Origin: Rhizomys pruinosus
Taxonomy: Eukaryota > Chordata > Mammalia > Rodentia > Spalacidae
Direction of reading: 5' to 3'
Length of the DNA: 64,000 nucleotides
Assembly: GCA_009823505.1 (NCBI GenBank)
Contig: VZQC01000565.1
Coordinates: 763,443-827,442 of the forward strand
Part shown: positions 12,422 through 24,480 of the stretch, piece after piece
Layout of the letters: every line of letters starts with the position of its first letter
Position numbering within the stretch: the stretch's first letter is position 1
Program-made: the position numbers and the translations under genes
The notes under the pieces: model-generated
Databases searched by the model: none
The model's input: the letters and a program-made list of their open reading frames with translations, nothing else
Told to the model about the DNA's origin: nothing

Positions 12422-12560
12422 TAAGGTTTTTTTGACACATGGTCCCACTCTACGGCACAGACTGACTGACCTGGATCTTACTATATAAACTGGCTGGCTT
12501 CAGACTCAAGATCCTCCTGCCTCAGACACATACAAGCTGAGATTTCTGAGACTGTAGGTT
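12422..12560 (-). repeat. decayed B1/PB1-like SINE
   Basis: B1-like spacing of TTTTTTTGACACATGGTCCCAC, CTGGCTTCAGACTCAAGATCCTCCTGCCTCAG and the GAGACTGTAGGTTTG end; heavily mutated. Confidence 0.45.
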
Positions 12561-12824
12561 TGTTACAGGATCATCTTCTTTTCTTCTACCTATCCTTCCA
12601 GCATCTTTGAAAGTATTGTGAAAATTTCATCAATGAAGAAGAAATGGATAGAGAAAGAAAAGATGGCAGGGATCATGAAAATCTGCTACTTCGCAGAAAA
12701 CAGGATGAAAATATTTCCTTGATTCACCAACATTCTTTCTAACAATTTCCTCAATGAACAAATACTGTAGCTGATTTATTACATGAGCTATTTCCAATAT
12801 TTACTTGTTTACTATTTAAAAAAG

Positions 12825-14072
12825 ATTTTTTATTTTTAGATATAGATTCTGAAGAGAAGAAATCTTAGTGAATGCCCTGTGTATCCTTCACATCCTCCTC
12901 ATGTTAACAGTTAACATTCTCCATAACTAATGTACAGTTCCAAAATTGGGATGTTTGAATTGATCCACTAAAAAGAGCTCACTTGGTTTTCACTGGTTGT
13001 AAGAACACTCATTTCTCTGTGTGGTTTGTGAACCACAGTTGGCATTATTTACATATTTGTGGATGTAATAATACACCATGACCAAGGCAACTTTCACAAG
13101 GACCTGTGTATTTGCCTTATGGTTCCAAAGGGTTAAGAGCCCATCGTGGCATGTTGAGAGACAGCCTGAGCAGAAAGCTGAGCACTCACATCTTCAACCA
13201 CTGGCAGGAAGCAGAGAGACAAATCAGAATTGGACCAAGACTATGAACTGTCAAGTCTCATGTGATTCCTCCAGGAAGGCCACATGTCTTGAACATCAAC
13301 AAATAGTGCCACCAACTGGGGACAGGTATTCAAATACTTGGAGCCTATGAGGGATATCCTCATTCAAACAACCAGACACTATGTGAACTTTTGTGACTTG
13401 TGCATTAGTGCAGGCACTCACCCAGTCAAGATGCTTAACACTATCCCAGCAACAAGTCTTGCCCATGCCACCTGATCATCACCATATCATTAACATTGCT
13501 GGCACCTGGCAAACACCCTCTGTTCTCCATTGCTATAATCACACTATTGTGTGAATGCCAATTAATATGCTGGCACAGTACACATCCTCTCGGGTTGGCT
13601 TTTTTCTCCACATAATTTTCTCGATGCTCATCCACCTGACATTAGAGCTTACAATTAACCTCTACATTGTCAGCCGATTCCTCTTCAGTTCTGACTAGTA
13701 TTCCATAGAACAGACATATCACAATTGGTGGAACTAGATGTGGGCTGTTACAAATGAAACTGCCATGTACATTTACATACAAGTTTTTCATGAAATTTTA
13801 GTTTTCATTTCCAAGACTGAAAATTATTTGTCACACGGTAAGATTATTTTCAGCTTGAAAACATGTTTTCTCAAACAATTGTTCTACAACAGTTGTAGTG
13901 TTTTACATTTTTGCCAATAACACATGGTTAATCTGGTTTCTTCATGTCTTCATCAGTGTAATGTCTGTCTGTACTTTGGGCCATTCTGGTAGGTACATAC
14001 TGAGACCTTACTGTGGAATTAATATGCATTTATTTAATGTCTAATAATGTTTTTGTTTATGTACTCGTTTGC
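12825..14072 (-). repeat. old L1 3' part, left half of a split element
   Basis: Minus-strand L1: CCTGTGTATCCTTCACATCC, CTGGCACCTGGCAAACACCC, TAGTATTCCATAGAACAG, ACAAGTTTTTCATGAAATTTTAG, GGGCCATTCTGGTAGGTAC, TTTAATGTCTAATAATG. It is interrupted by a URR1-like element (13066-13379) and by a younger L1 after 14072; the sequence picks up again at 17213. Confidence 0.7.
13066..13379 (+). repeat. URR1-like rodent DNA repeat
   Basis: ACACCATGACCAAGGCAACTT, AGAAAGCTGAGCACTCACATC, CCACCAACTGGGGACAGGTATTC, TCATTCAAACAACCAGACAC. Same family as 14436-14803 and 37565-37903. Confidence 0.7.
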
Positions 14073-14435
14073 CCTCTGTGGGTCTTTTTAAATTTATTTT
14101 ACTTTATTTTTATGTTCTGATTAGCATACAAGGGAAAGGTTTTGTTATGTCAGTTTCTTCCTGTGGTTGATCCTGTCCATCCCCTCTCACATCTGGTCAC
14201 CTCCTCCATCTCCCTGGCCCACTTCTTCCCGAACATGCCCCTTTAGACTTTTATGTCACGTGTTCTATCCCTCACACCCTTTCTTAAAGCCTCCTTTTCC
14301 TGTCTCATCGGTCCTTTGTAGTTTTATAACCTAAAGCCACACTCCCTCCCACGTAAATCACATATACAAAAATGAGATGCTCAGATCCACATATGAGATA
14401 ATATGCAGGATTTTTCTTTCTGAGACTGAATCATT

Positions 14436-14803
14436 GCATTAGTCACTTTTCTCTTGCTGTGATAAAACCACCATGACCAAGGGAACTTATAAAAGGAAGA
14501 GTTTATTTGAGCTTACAACTGATGCTTCCAGGGAAGTAGAGTCCATTGTGGTTGGGAGACATGTTGGCAGGAGCTGGAGCAGAAAGCTGAGGTTCACATC
14601 TTCCAATGAGCACAGGAAGCCAAGAGACAGAGCCACTGGAGACTAGCAAGGCTTGTTAAACTCTCTAAGCCTACCCCCAGTGAGATACTTCCTCCACCAT
14701 GGCCACATCTTCTAAGATGTCCCAAAATAACACTACCAATTGGGGACAAAATGTCTGAATACTTGAAGTGTATGGGGGAAACTCTCATCCAAACCACCAC
14801 AAT
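14436..14803 (+). repeat. URR1-like rodent DNA repeat inside the younger L1
   Basis: CATTAGTCACTTTTCTCTTGCTGTGATAAAACCACCATGACCAAGG through CATCCAAACCACCACA. The L1 3' sequence continues on both sides. Confidence 0.72.
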
Positions 14804-14837
14804 CAACTTCAACATAGTATTTTCCCTTCCATCTATT

Positions 14838-14924
14838 TTTTTTTTTTTTTGGTCATTTCAAGACAGGGTCTCCCTGTAGCCCCAGCTGTCCTGGAACTCA
14901 CTATGTAGACCAGGCTGGCCTTGC
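14838..14924 (-). repeat. B1 SINE, 5'-truncated
   Basis: Poly-T, TCAAGACAGGGTCTCCCTGTAG to GACCAGGCTGGCCTTG only. CTATCTATTTTTT-like sequence flanks both sides. Confidence 0.85.
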
Positions 14925-15214
14925 TATCTATTTTTTGTTTTGTTTTGTTTTGTTTTTTGCAAATTTCACAATTTTATTTTTCTCTTTCATAGCTAAATAA
15001 AATTGCATTATATATGTACCACACTTTATATATTCATTTGTTGGCTAATATCTGATTCCATTTCATTGCTACTATGACTATAACAGCAATAGATGTGGAT
15101 GTACAAGTGTCTTTGTGGTAGGATACTAAATTCTTAGGGTATGTTTCCCAGAGATGGTATAGATTGCTCATAGGTTAGTTATATATTGCTTTTTAATATT
15201 TTATTTTATATTTT

Positions 15215-15456
15215 TATATTTTTTTAATTTTATTTATTTCTGTATGCATATGAATGTATTGTCTGCATGCAGGTCTGTGCACCCATGTCGTGCAATGCCA
15301 CCTCAGAAGAGGGTCTCGGATTCCCCTGGAACTGGAGTTCTCCTGGAATTGGAGTTTCAGACGTTTCTTGGTCGCCATGTGGGTGCTGGGGATTGAACCC
15401 GGATCTTCTGCAAGAGCGGTCAGTGCTCTTATCCGCTAGGCCATCTCTCCAGCCCC
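15215..15456 (-). repeat. B2 SINE, young type with internal duplication
   Basis: GGGGCTGGAGAGATGGCCTAGCGG head at the right. The doubled CTGGAACTGGAGTT block is present (about 15324-15360). Confidence 0.92.
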
Positions 15457-15647
15457 TATTTTATTTATTTTTATGTGATGAGTGTATTCCCTGCATGTGT
15501 GTGATGGGTATATGACCTCAGTGGTCAGAAGATGTCATCGGATCCCCTGGAATTGAAGTTAGGACAGTTGTTAGTCGCCATGTGGGTGCTGGGAATCAAA
15601 CCCAGGTCGTCTGCAAGATCAGTCAGTGCTCTTAACCACTAAGCCAG
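15457..15647 (-). repeat. B2 SINE, abutting the previous one
   Basis: Head GCTGGCTTAGTGGTTAAGAGC at the right end; TTATTTTTATGTGATGAGTG tail side at the left. Older than its neighbour. Confidence 0.87.
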
Positions 15648-15794
15648 CCCTGGTAACTCTATTTTGATTGTTTTTGAGAACCTCCTATACTGATCCCTTT
15701 AGAAGCAGCATCTGTTTGTACTGCCATCAGTGGCAATAACACCTTCTCTTGCCCCACATCCTCACCAACATTTATTGTCCTTTTTCTTATTTTT

Positions 15795-15965
15795 CATCTG
15801 TTCTACTTATTTATTTTTGTTTTATGTGTATGAGAAGAGGGCATTGGATCCTCTGGAACTGGAGCTACAGATGGTTGTTGGCCACCATGAGGAGCTAGGA
15901 ATGAACTTGAACCCAGGTCCTCTGCATGAGCAGCCAATGCTCTTAACAACCAAAGCCATCTAGCC
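15795..15965 (-). repeat. B2 SINE, partial
   Basis: Right end AGATGGCTTTGGTTGTTAAGAGC (reverse complement), body with GGAACTGGAGCTACAGATGG. Lacks much of the 3' half. Confidence 0.8.
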
Positions 15966-16848
15966 TTCTCTCTTCTTTTCCTGACAGCCACTTTGACTGC
16001 AGCGAGACATGGGCACTCATGTTATTCTTCAGGTTCTTCAGTTTTACTGACTATTCTCTGCCTGTGTGTAAACATGTGTACATATAGTGAAGCATTCTAG
16101 CTATCTCCCCAGCCCCAAAGTAGTTTTAATCTGGATTTCTCTGATAGCTATAGATATTTAAAAAGCTTTTTAAAATATTTATTGGCCAGTTGTATTTCTC
16201 CTTTTGAGAACTGTATGCCCATTTCCAGATCGAATTGTATGATATATATATATAGATAAGATATATATAGATATAATATATATCGAGACATTAATATCCC
16301 TTCTTATTTTCTCCCATTCTGTAGAGTGTTCACACCGCTGTACCAAGTCTTTTGAAATCTCATTTGTCAGTTCTTGGGACTACTGCCTGTGCTACGAGGG
16401 TTCTATTCAGAAAATCCGTATTTCTAGTTATATCTTTTAGCTGTTTTCTCTATGGTTTCCTTGGCTGTTTCAACACTTTGGGTTTTAAATTTAGGTCTTT
16501 GATCCATTTTGAATTAACATTTTGTGCAGGGTGAGAAGTATTGATCTAGTTTCTTTTCTTCTCCATGTAGATATGCATTATTTTCAAGACAATTTATTTG
16601 AAGAGGGTTTGTTTTTATACCTAGATTTTTGATACTCTTGTCAAAGATAAGATGTTCATAATTATGTTAATGTACATCTTTGACCTCTATTATGCTTCAG
16701 TCATATGCATGTCTGGTTTTGCTCAATGCCACGTGCTATGGTTCTGCAGTACAGCGTGAAGTCGGGAATTGTTACCTCCAGCAGTGTTCATTCATTATGA
16801 ATGCTGTGGCTAACCGTGCTACAAATAAATTCAAAAATTGTTCTTTCT

Positions 16849-16997
16849 GCCGGGCGTGGTGGCACACGCCTTTAATCCTAGCACTTGGGAGGCAGAGGCA
16901 GGTGGATCTTTGTGAGTTCAAGGCCAGCCTGGTCTACAGAGAGAATTCCAGGACAGCTGGGGCTACAGGGAGACCATGTCTCGAAAAGACCAAAAAA
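16849..16997 (+). repeat. B1 SINE, near consensus
   Basis: GCCGGGCGTGGTGGCACACGCC to GTCTCGAAAAGACC poly-A. Perfect TSD AAAATTGTTCTTTCT (16834-16848, 16998-17012). Inserted into the younger L1. Confidence 0.96.
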
Positions 16998-17212
16998 AAA
17001 ATTGTTCTTTCTATGAAGATGCCATTGGAATTTTGATAAAAGTTGCATCAAATCTGTAGATTACTTCTGCTAGGATAGTCACACCTGCAATATTAATTCT
17101 ACCAGTTCAGGCCCATGGAGGGTCTCTGCCTTATCCAAAATCTTGCTCAATACTTTTTATCCACTTCTTAAAGTTTTTGAAGTAGAGGCTCTTCACCTCT
17201 TTTATTGTTATG

Positions 17213-18000
17213 TGCATGAGATATTGTTCGTTTTCATTGTTCAACTATTTTCTCCTAGATTTTTTTTTCATTTTTAATGTTGAGTTTTATATATTCTTTA
17301 TATGTTGTAGATACAAAATCATTGTCAAAATGTGTCCTGAAAACAATTTTTCTCCTGGTTTATAACTTGTCTTTTCATCTTCATTACAGAATCATTTTGC
17401 AGAGCAGAAGCTTGTAATTTTATAAGGTATAACTCATTTCTATTCTTTATAAGCATCATGCATTTGTTTTTAGACATGAGTAATATTTGCCAAGTCCTAC
17501 ATGTTTTCCTTATAAGTTTATTTGTTTATGTTTTATGTTTAACTCCATGATCCATTTACAGACTTTTTCTACAAACTGTGAGACTTAGGGTCATCTGTTA
17601 GTAATGGATATCAGTTGGAGGGAGTGCTGTTAATCTTTTCTAAAGTATCAGCTGAGCACGTACATATGGGTTTATTTCTGGGCCCTTTCTGTCATTCCAC
17701 TGAGAAATGGACCTCCTTCTCTTCCAGGGATACAATGTCTTGAGTATGGTAGCTGAATAGTTGAGTTTAACATTTGAAGTACTGGTTCCTTCCACATCAT
17801 TGTTCCTTCTCAAAACTATTCCGACTACCCCAAAGACTTTGCCATTCCACACAAATGTTAGCATAAAGTTGTCGATGTTGGCAGAAAAAAAAATTGCTTA
17901 AACTATTGTTAGTAGTTCCCTTAACTCTAAAGATCAATTTATGAGAGCTGATTTCTTATTTTGTTGAAGTTTTTTGTTTTTGTTTTGACCACAAACAAAA
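17213..18000 (-). repeat. old L1, right half of a split element
   Basis: Continues the 12825-14072 element: TTTATATATTCTTTATATGTTGTAG, TTGCAGAGCAGAAGCTTGTAATTTT, GGGTTTATTTCTGGGCCC, then the decayed ORF2 middle. Confidence 0.7.
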
Positions 18001-18029
18001 TCATGTTTCAAACCTTCTGATTTTCAGAT

Positions 18030-18184
18030 TCATTTTTGTTTTTTGAGACAGGATCTCTCTAGCCCCAGCTGGCCTAGAACTTGCCATGTGGATCAAGCTG
18101 GCCTCAGTCTCACAGAGATCCCCCTGTTCCTGCCCCTGCCTCCAGAGTGCTCGGACAATAGGTGTGTGCCACCATGCCTGGTTC
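18030..18184 (-). repeat. B1 SINE, diverged
   Basis: TTTTTGAGACAGGATCTC through GGTGTGTGCCACCATGCCTGG. Confidence 0.88.
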
Positions 18185-18640
18185 TCCAAATGCACTTTTA
18201 TTAGTAACTGACTATATTGTGTGGCTTAAAGAGAATATATTGATACAATATTATAGAGTAGATCAAGCACTAGACCTTGAAAATTATATTATTTCCTCCA
18301 ATTGACACTTTCACCAGCTTTTTTCTGGTCTGAAAGATTTCATATGGGAACTTTGGTCACATATTTTTTTTCCAGTTGTTGAGATGCATGCCAGTGCATC
18401 AGGAGTGCTAGGGACAGTGTGTTTCATCATGGCACCCCCCCGTTCTCACTGCATTTCATGCTCCATAATGAAAATATGTATCACTACATTCTTCACGAAG
18501 CAATGCTTGAAGCATTTATCTTCATATTTCAACTCCAGAGGTTTAGAATCTTGGATAAGACCTAAGAATATTCTTTCTTGTCTTGCACCTAGTTTTGGGA
18601 TATTTTGCCATAGTATTTTTTTAATTGATTTTGTTTCTTA
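18185..18640. other. intronic DNA, nothing recognised
   Basis: An 85-codon open frame (18384-18641) is unlike any protein I know. Confidence 0.5.
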
Positions 18641-18786
18641 AGTGGGGGGGGTGCCCACAGAGGACACCAGAGGTGTCATATTCCCTGGACCTGGAGGTAC
18701 ACAATGCTATGTGGTCCTAGGAACCAAACTCAAGTCCTCTGAAAAGGAGCAAGCACTCTTAACCACTGAGCCACCTCTCTGGTCCC
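18641..18786 (-). repeat. B2 SINE, partial
   Basis: GAGGTGGCTCAGTGGTTAAGAGTGC head (reverse complement) at the right; starts at a G-run on the left and lacks the 3' tail. Confidence 0.78.
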
Positions 18787-18977
18787 TCAGTAAGCAATTT
18801 TTATAACAATACAAGTTATATTAATTTTGGAACACATGTCCATATTTAAAAATCCACACATTTATAAAGGAGTTTACTAATTTCTTTCAAAGATATTATC
18901 TAATGTGATTCTCACAGCAGTCCTCTAAGACTGGGAAAGCTCTGTGCCATCTCAAAGGGAAGAGCTTTGAGCTGGAG

Positions 18978-19144
18978 GAAGTCGACCAAAGCAGCACACC
19001 CAAAGATCCAGGTCTACAAGGAAGTCGACCACAGCAGCACACCCAAAGATGCAGGTCTACAAGGAAGTCGACCACACAGCCAGCACACCCAAAGATCCAG
19101 GTCTACAAGGAAGTCGACCACAGCAGCACACCCAAAGATCCAGG
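18978..19144. repeat. 43-bp minisatellite, about 3.8 copies
   Basis: Units 18978-19020, 19021-19063, 19064-19109 (three extra bases) and a partial 19110-19144. Each starts GAAGTCGACCAC/A and carries AGCACACCCAAAGAT. Adjacent copies differ at only a few sites. The 43-bp length shifts frame with every copy, so the array is not coding. Confidence 0.95.
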
Positions 19145-20150
19145 CTTTCTGGTGTGCATTTCAGCACCTCAGCAATGCTACACAAAATACCATATTCCAA
19201 GCCTGAAATGGATTAACAAGACATTCTAGATTGTAAGTACTTTCCCTAAAGGAAAAGCAATTCCTAATGTGATCTAAATAAGAAATTGTCTTAAAGATCC
19301 ATGCACAAGATATACTAGGATGAAAAGTCTTTAGGAGCCTCATTCCTATGTACAACAAAGATAGGCTCAGGAAAACGAAAAATTTAAAAACACAAGTATC
19401 TAATTTACTTTTTTAAATTAGGCAATCTAAACATCTAGAACTACTTTAATTTTATGCATGACTTCAGCCCAATTTCCTTTGTGTTATTTGGTTATGATGA
19501 AGGAATACTGAAACTAAACACATATTATGTGGAAAAAAAGCAGTTTTACTTTTTATCCTAGTCAGTGAATTCTAAGTGGCATGATGGAACATTCAGCAGG
19601 TCTGTGCAGATATGGGTACGGCTGTCGTGGGCATGCTTCTGGAGTCACCCTTGATCAAAACAAAGCAAACCAACTAAGAGGTGATAATAAATAACTTAAA
19701 TCATGTTGGAAAACATTATAGTTTCCTTAAGTTTGTGAAACATATGAAATATACTAAGAAATGATACCTTAACAGATAAATATGGTGGTCATGCTAGGGG
19801 TTCCTTTGTGGTTTTGTTGTCATTGTGTTTTTTTCTCTTTGACTGATATTGTTTTTCAGTATCACAGCCATTTGAGATAAAGAAGTAAAAAAAAAAAAAA
19901 CACTTCATCTATATTGGTTTCTATTAAAATTCCTAAGACTTATTATAAGCAATTTTTTATAAAATTAAAATTCCTAAAATGTTTGTCATAATGTTTCCAA
20001 TAAAAGCATTGATAGCAATTGTACCTTTTGGAATGTTCATGTAACTTGAGAGACATTTATGTTCCTAGCTTCAGTGGCTAAGTCAGTGGATTTCTTTAAG
20101 GGTAGAAAAGAGGGGATTGTGTGTGAGAACTGGGAGCTATGTGGTTCCTG
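19145..20150. other. intronic DNA, nothing recognised
   Basis: AT-rich, a 14-A run near 19888. No supported feature. Confidence 0.5.
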
Positions 20151-20575
20151 CTATGATGGAGGTGCTTGAGGGAGATGGTTGTTTAATGAGGCTGGTGGAG
20201 GTGGTTGGTTAAAGTAGTGGCTGGAGTTAGTGGTGCAAGTCATGGGGGCAGTGGTGGTAGAAGTGGAGGTGGAATGGAGGCAGTACTGGAGATAGTGGTG
20301 GAGGTGGAGGTGGAGGTGGTGGGGGAGGCAGTGATGGAGGTAGTGGTGGAAGAGGGTGGTGAAGGTCATGGTGGAGGTGGAGATGGTGGTGGTTGTGCTG
20401 GTAAGGGTGGGGTGAAGTTAGAGGTGGAAGTGATGGAGGTAGTGGAGGTGATGGTGGAGGTGGTGGTGGGGTGGTAGTGGAAGTGACAGAGGTGGTGGAG
20501 GTGATAGTGGAGGTGGAGCTGATGGTGGTGTAGGTGGTGTTGGAGGTGGTGGGTTGGTGGTGGAGGTGGCTGATG
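20151..20575. repeat. GGT/GGA/GAT low-complexity repeat block
   Basis: About 425 bp built from GGTGGA, GGTGGT, GATGGT and AGTGGT words, nearly free of C on the + strand. Open frames across it (Gly/Val/Glu-rich on one strand, His/Leu/Thr-rich on the other) are artefacts of the repeat. Confidence 0.9.
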
Positions 20576-21075
20576 GGCTGCTCTTTAAGGAATCATTGAG
20601 GCACTGGCAAATTGTTTGCTGATAGTTAGAATAACATGGTAGTCACACCTCAAGACATCTCAGCTAACATTTTGAAATTGATACAACAAAGAATGTTTGG
20701 GTACATAAACAAGTCACACACAGTGATGACTGGGAATTTTATACAGTATAAACACTGTCATAAATTTTACCTAAATTATGCCAGCATGTGTTAGCAATCT
20801 TAAGAATGACTTACAGCATAGCTATTTCCTCTATAGTAATCCTGAGTGGAGGCTGTTTCTCTGACTGGGATTCATGTGATAGAACTAGATGTTTTGGGTC
20901 AGGCTGCCAGTCATTCTAGGGACTCTGCCCTGTCTCTTGTCATAGCAATTCATTTGTCCCTCTCATCTCTTACAGGGTCAAGCAATGTGTTTCTGATCTA
21001 GGGTTCACAGACTATTCCTAAATTTCCTGTACATTGGTGTAGCCATTACATCTGTTATTTATGTTTCATAAGTAT
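20576..21075. other. intronic DNA, nothing recognised
   Basis: No supported feature. Confidence 0.5.
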
Positions 21076-21360
21076 TAGCAGTTAGCCATTATACAAATCA
21101 ATAAGGTTCACTGTGATATTTCCATGTTTGAATACATCATGGGCTGATCCTGTTCCATCTTTCTTTTCCTTCTTCCTCTCTCCTCATTATCCCTCATTCC
21201 CATCCCAATCGATGATAACTGTAAACTGTCTTCTACTTATAGATTCTCTCATTTTTACCACGTGTAAGGTAGAACATTGTCTTTCTGTGTCTGGTTTACT
21301 TCTGAGTCTGGCTACAACTTGGAATTTTGGGTTATTTTATCATACATAAAATGTATATCT
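21076..21360 (-). repeat. L1 3'UTR-like fragment
   Basis: TTCACTGTGATATTTCCATG, a C/T-rich run (TCTCTCCTCATTATCCC) and GAACATTGTCTTTCTGTGTCTGG resemble the rodent L1 3'UTR in antisense. Confidence 0.5.
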
Positions 21361-21404
21361 TTCTTTTTACATTATTTGAGTATGGTTATGAAAAAAAATG
21401 CCTT

Positions 21405-21635
21405 GTTAGGGGAGTAGAGAGATAGCTCAGTGGTTAAGAGCACTGGCTGCTCTTAATACATTCAATTCCGAGCACCCACATGGCAGCTACCAACTTTCTA
21501 TAACTCCAGTTGGAGGGATCCAATGTCATCTTCTGACCTCCTTGGGCATTGGACCATGTGGGTACACTTACGATCATGCAGGCAATTCACTCATACACAT
21601 AAAATAAAAGTAGAAATAAATTTTAAAAATGGGAT
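21405..21635 (+). repeat. B2 SINE
   Basis: AGAGAGATAGCTCAGTGGTTAAGAGC head, AACTCCAGTTGGAGGGATCC body, ACATAAAATAAAAG tail. Confidence 0.87.
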
Positions 21636-22278
21636 AAGTTTTATTTTTTTTTAAAAATTAAGATCAGGTAAAGTTCTGGATTCCTCCCTTTGTCTTCTAA
21701 ATTTTCCTCCCAGGGTCTCCAAAGGCAATGTACCTCACTTGATGTGCTCCTTGACTTCTCATGACAGCAGTTCCTATGCTAAATGCTTCACGATGTTCAT
21801 TTGGGGACGTCCTAAAATCAAGCCATCTTTTTCTGAACCATTAAGGTCTAAAGAACAAGGAGCATATTCAATATGGAAATTTGCTATTTTCCTTGAGTAA
21901 GTAGTAGGATGACTCCTATTAATTAATTATTCAAAGAAGACAGTATTTTGAAAGATCCGTAATTTCACATTGTCTTATACTTCTAGAAGAACTGATGGAC
22001 TGACAGGCACAATTACTGAACACTTTCTTACATGCTCTCTCTTTCTTTCAGAATTGTTGGCACTCAACATTATTCAGTGGATAATTCAGTGGTACCAATG
22101 TCCCTTTCTCCCATTCCACTTTTTAAAATCACTATTAACATAATGCACACAAGGCATGCTACAATTTTATGTGAGTGACTCACACATGAAAATATACTGT
22201 GATTCTAGGACAGCTATAAGAGACTTATCCTCTAGTGGGAAAACTTCAGTCATTGCTCTGATTCAGAAAGTTTTATAG
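21636..22278. other. intronic DNA, nothing recognised
   Basis: No supported feature. Confidence 0.5.
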
Positions 22279-22495
22279 GACTGGAAGGAGAGCTCAGCAA
22301 TTACTGCCAGTACTGCTTTTAGTGAGCACCTGAGCTCTGGTTCCAGAATCAGTCAGATTGCTCACTACCATTATAACTCCCTCCCAAGGGGATCCAATAC
22401 CCTCTCTGGGCCCCAAGGACACTGCAGTCGTGTGTACAAAACCACACACAGACATATATAATTTAAAAATAAAAATAATTTGTTTTAAAAGAAGA
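22279..22495 (+). repeat. B2 SINE, diverged
   Basis: GGACTGGAAGGAGAGCTCAGCAATTAC head, AAGGGGATCCAATACCCTCTCTGG body. Confidence 0.75.
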
Positions 22496-23739
22496 GTTTT
22501 ATCAGTGGATCTGGCTCCTCTTTTAATATGGATATTTATGTTACAAAACTCCAAACAATTTGCTTCTGCCTACTGTGAAAATAGCACTGCCACTTAATAT
22601 GTAGACTGTTTCTGATGGCCTCAAAGTATGTTTGTTCATATATGTAATCTAAGACTCATAAGCATAACCAATTTGTTAGTCTAAACTGAGGAAAATTGTG
22701 CAACTCTCCTTAGATAAATGCTTGTGAAGGGCCAGGCAGTGAGTTAGGCTATCTTTATATATCTCTTTAGAGAATCCTAGCATCTACAATGCAAAATGAG
22801 TAAGCTTATACTTGTGTTGCAATGTTAGCAATGGAAGCCCCCAAGATTAATTAACCAGAGGCTAGTAAATACAAAAAGAGCAAAGTAAACACAGATATAG
22901 GGGATCCATAGCCAATTATGTTGGCTTTACTACTATTTTATAAAGAGAAAACTAAGAGAGAAATAAAACCAAGTATCCAAGGAAACACAGCAGAAATATC
23001 ACAGGAATTGGAATGAGTGGCTTTCTATTTGAATCTACTGTTCCCTGAAGGACCTATATTATGTAGGAAAACATTCCAGGCAAATCTCATTAGAAGTACT
23101 ATTAGTAGCTTACTTCAGAGTAAAATAGATATTACCATAGACGTGTTCGTATACATGCTTCACATATTAGTTTTAATGTGCAACTCTAAAAAATATCTGT
23201 AAGTTCTCAGGGACAAAATATGAATAATCATTTAAATATCATTATTATAAAAGTAAACAGTAAATACTGCTTTCTCCTCAATACCTTGTACTTGCAGTAC
23301 TTTTACTTATCTGCCAGACCAGTCCTTTTAAAATAAAAACCACCTACAGCCACATTCAAATGTAGATGTTTGTAGTATATAGTCATTAAATCTTCTTAAA
23401 TCACAATACACAGTTATTAGCTCTTTAAATGATTCCAAAGACTGTTAAACACAAATATGTAAAGCAATGGATCTGTCAACTATTTCTTCTCTCTGCCAAC
23501 CTCTCTTTCCATAAGCGATGAATACAAGAAATTCATTAAACTCTTCTTTCCCAGGAAAACATTTTCTTGCAGAAGTGATCAATTTTTCTTTCCTTGTGCA
23601 AAGTATTTCTCAATGATGCCTATCTAAGAATGCCTCATATGTTCGAAAGAAAGGATAATATCCAAGAAACTATCCCAACTGGTTTACTACATCAACTCTT
23701 TATGAAGATGTGCAGTTACAGTAAGAATAGAGAGCTGTG
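22496..23739. other. intronic DNA, nothing recognised
   Basis: AT-rich; no repeat, exon or RNA gene that I can support. Confidence 0.5.
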
Positions 23740-24480
23740 AGAAATCAGGAAGTCCACAGCACAGCTTCTACTTCTGGCTGCAATGAAGTGAGGGACACTA
23801 CTTTACCACTCCAATGGAATACCAGGAGAAAAAAAAAAAACTATGAATATACACATGCAAAAAACTTCCAGATACTAAGCACTAGACATTTTGATAATCT
23901 CTGAGACAAGAGAAAAATGAGGAGAGCCCTAAAATGGCCTATTATCCTGAGAACTTCTCCAACAGAGAGGAAAAGCCCAGAGGAGCCTGGAAGATGCTTT
24001 GAATTGAAAGGACAGAGTTATGCTTCAGAAAGACCGACAAAGCTAGAATTCAACAACAGAGTAAAACAATGGATGAGCAGCAGGGGAAACAAGCCCCAGA
24101 GGTAAGCACAGGGCAGGTGCTCCCCTCAAGCACTCAGCTGGCCGCCCAGAAAGCTAAGAGAAGACCCTGGGTAATGTGTGACTATGAGACAACCAAGGAA
24201 TTGTGCCAGTTTCCACTTCGGGGTTCCCAGGCACTGGCCAGAGTCCTCACAAGGGGTCTTGGAAAAGAGGTGAAGAAAAAAGCTACTTCATCAACCATTG
24301 TTCCAGCACAGCCGGCCAGACTTTAAAAGCAAGAGCCAAAAGGACCAAACTGTCTTCAAATAAACATGTCCAAACAAACTCAAGAATGTTTATAGAAATA
24401 CACATTATTTGCCAAAAAAAGTAGATCTCTCAACGTTCACATCCAATAAAATGTACTAGAAATACAAAGAAACAGTGTAC
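23740..24480 (+). repeat. possible old L1 5' region
   Basis: Less AT-rich than its surroundings, with text resembling the 5' part of ancient L1s (CAGAGAGGAAAAGCCCAGAGGAGCC; CATCCAATAAAATGTACTAGAAATACAAAGAAACAG). No intact frame. Could be another old element. Confidence 0.4.

Larger units (their letters stand above)
14073..17212 (-). repeat. younger rodent L1 (Lx-like), nested in an older L1
   Basis: Minus-strand L1 from a T/C-rich 3'UTR (14073-14435) into ORF2: GATGTGGATGTACAAGTGTC, TTGATCCATTTTGAATTAAC, GATACTCTTGTCAAAGATAAG. It carries its own insertions (URR1-like, three B2s, two B1s). Both ends abut the same older L1. Confidence 0.7.

Noticed and set aside
18384..18641. 85-codon Cys/Ser-rich frame
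   Set aside because: No signal peptide, domain or homology that I can recognise; lies in ordinary intronic DNA next to a B2.
18967..19206. 79-codon frame through the 43-bp minisatellite as a repeat protein
   Set aside because: 43 is not a multiple of three, so each unit is read in another frame; no selection for coding is visible.
20151..20477. Gly/Val-rich and His/Leu/Thr-rich proteins
   Set aside because: Translations of the GGT/GGA low-complexity block.
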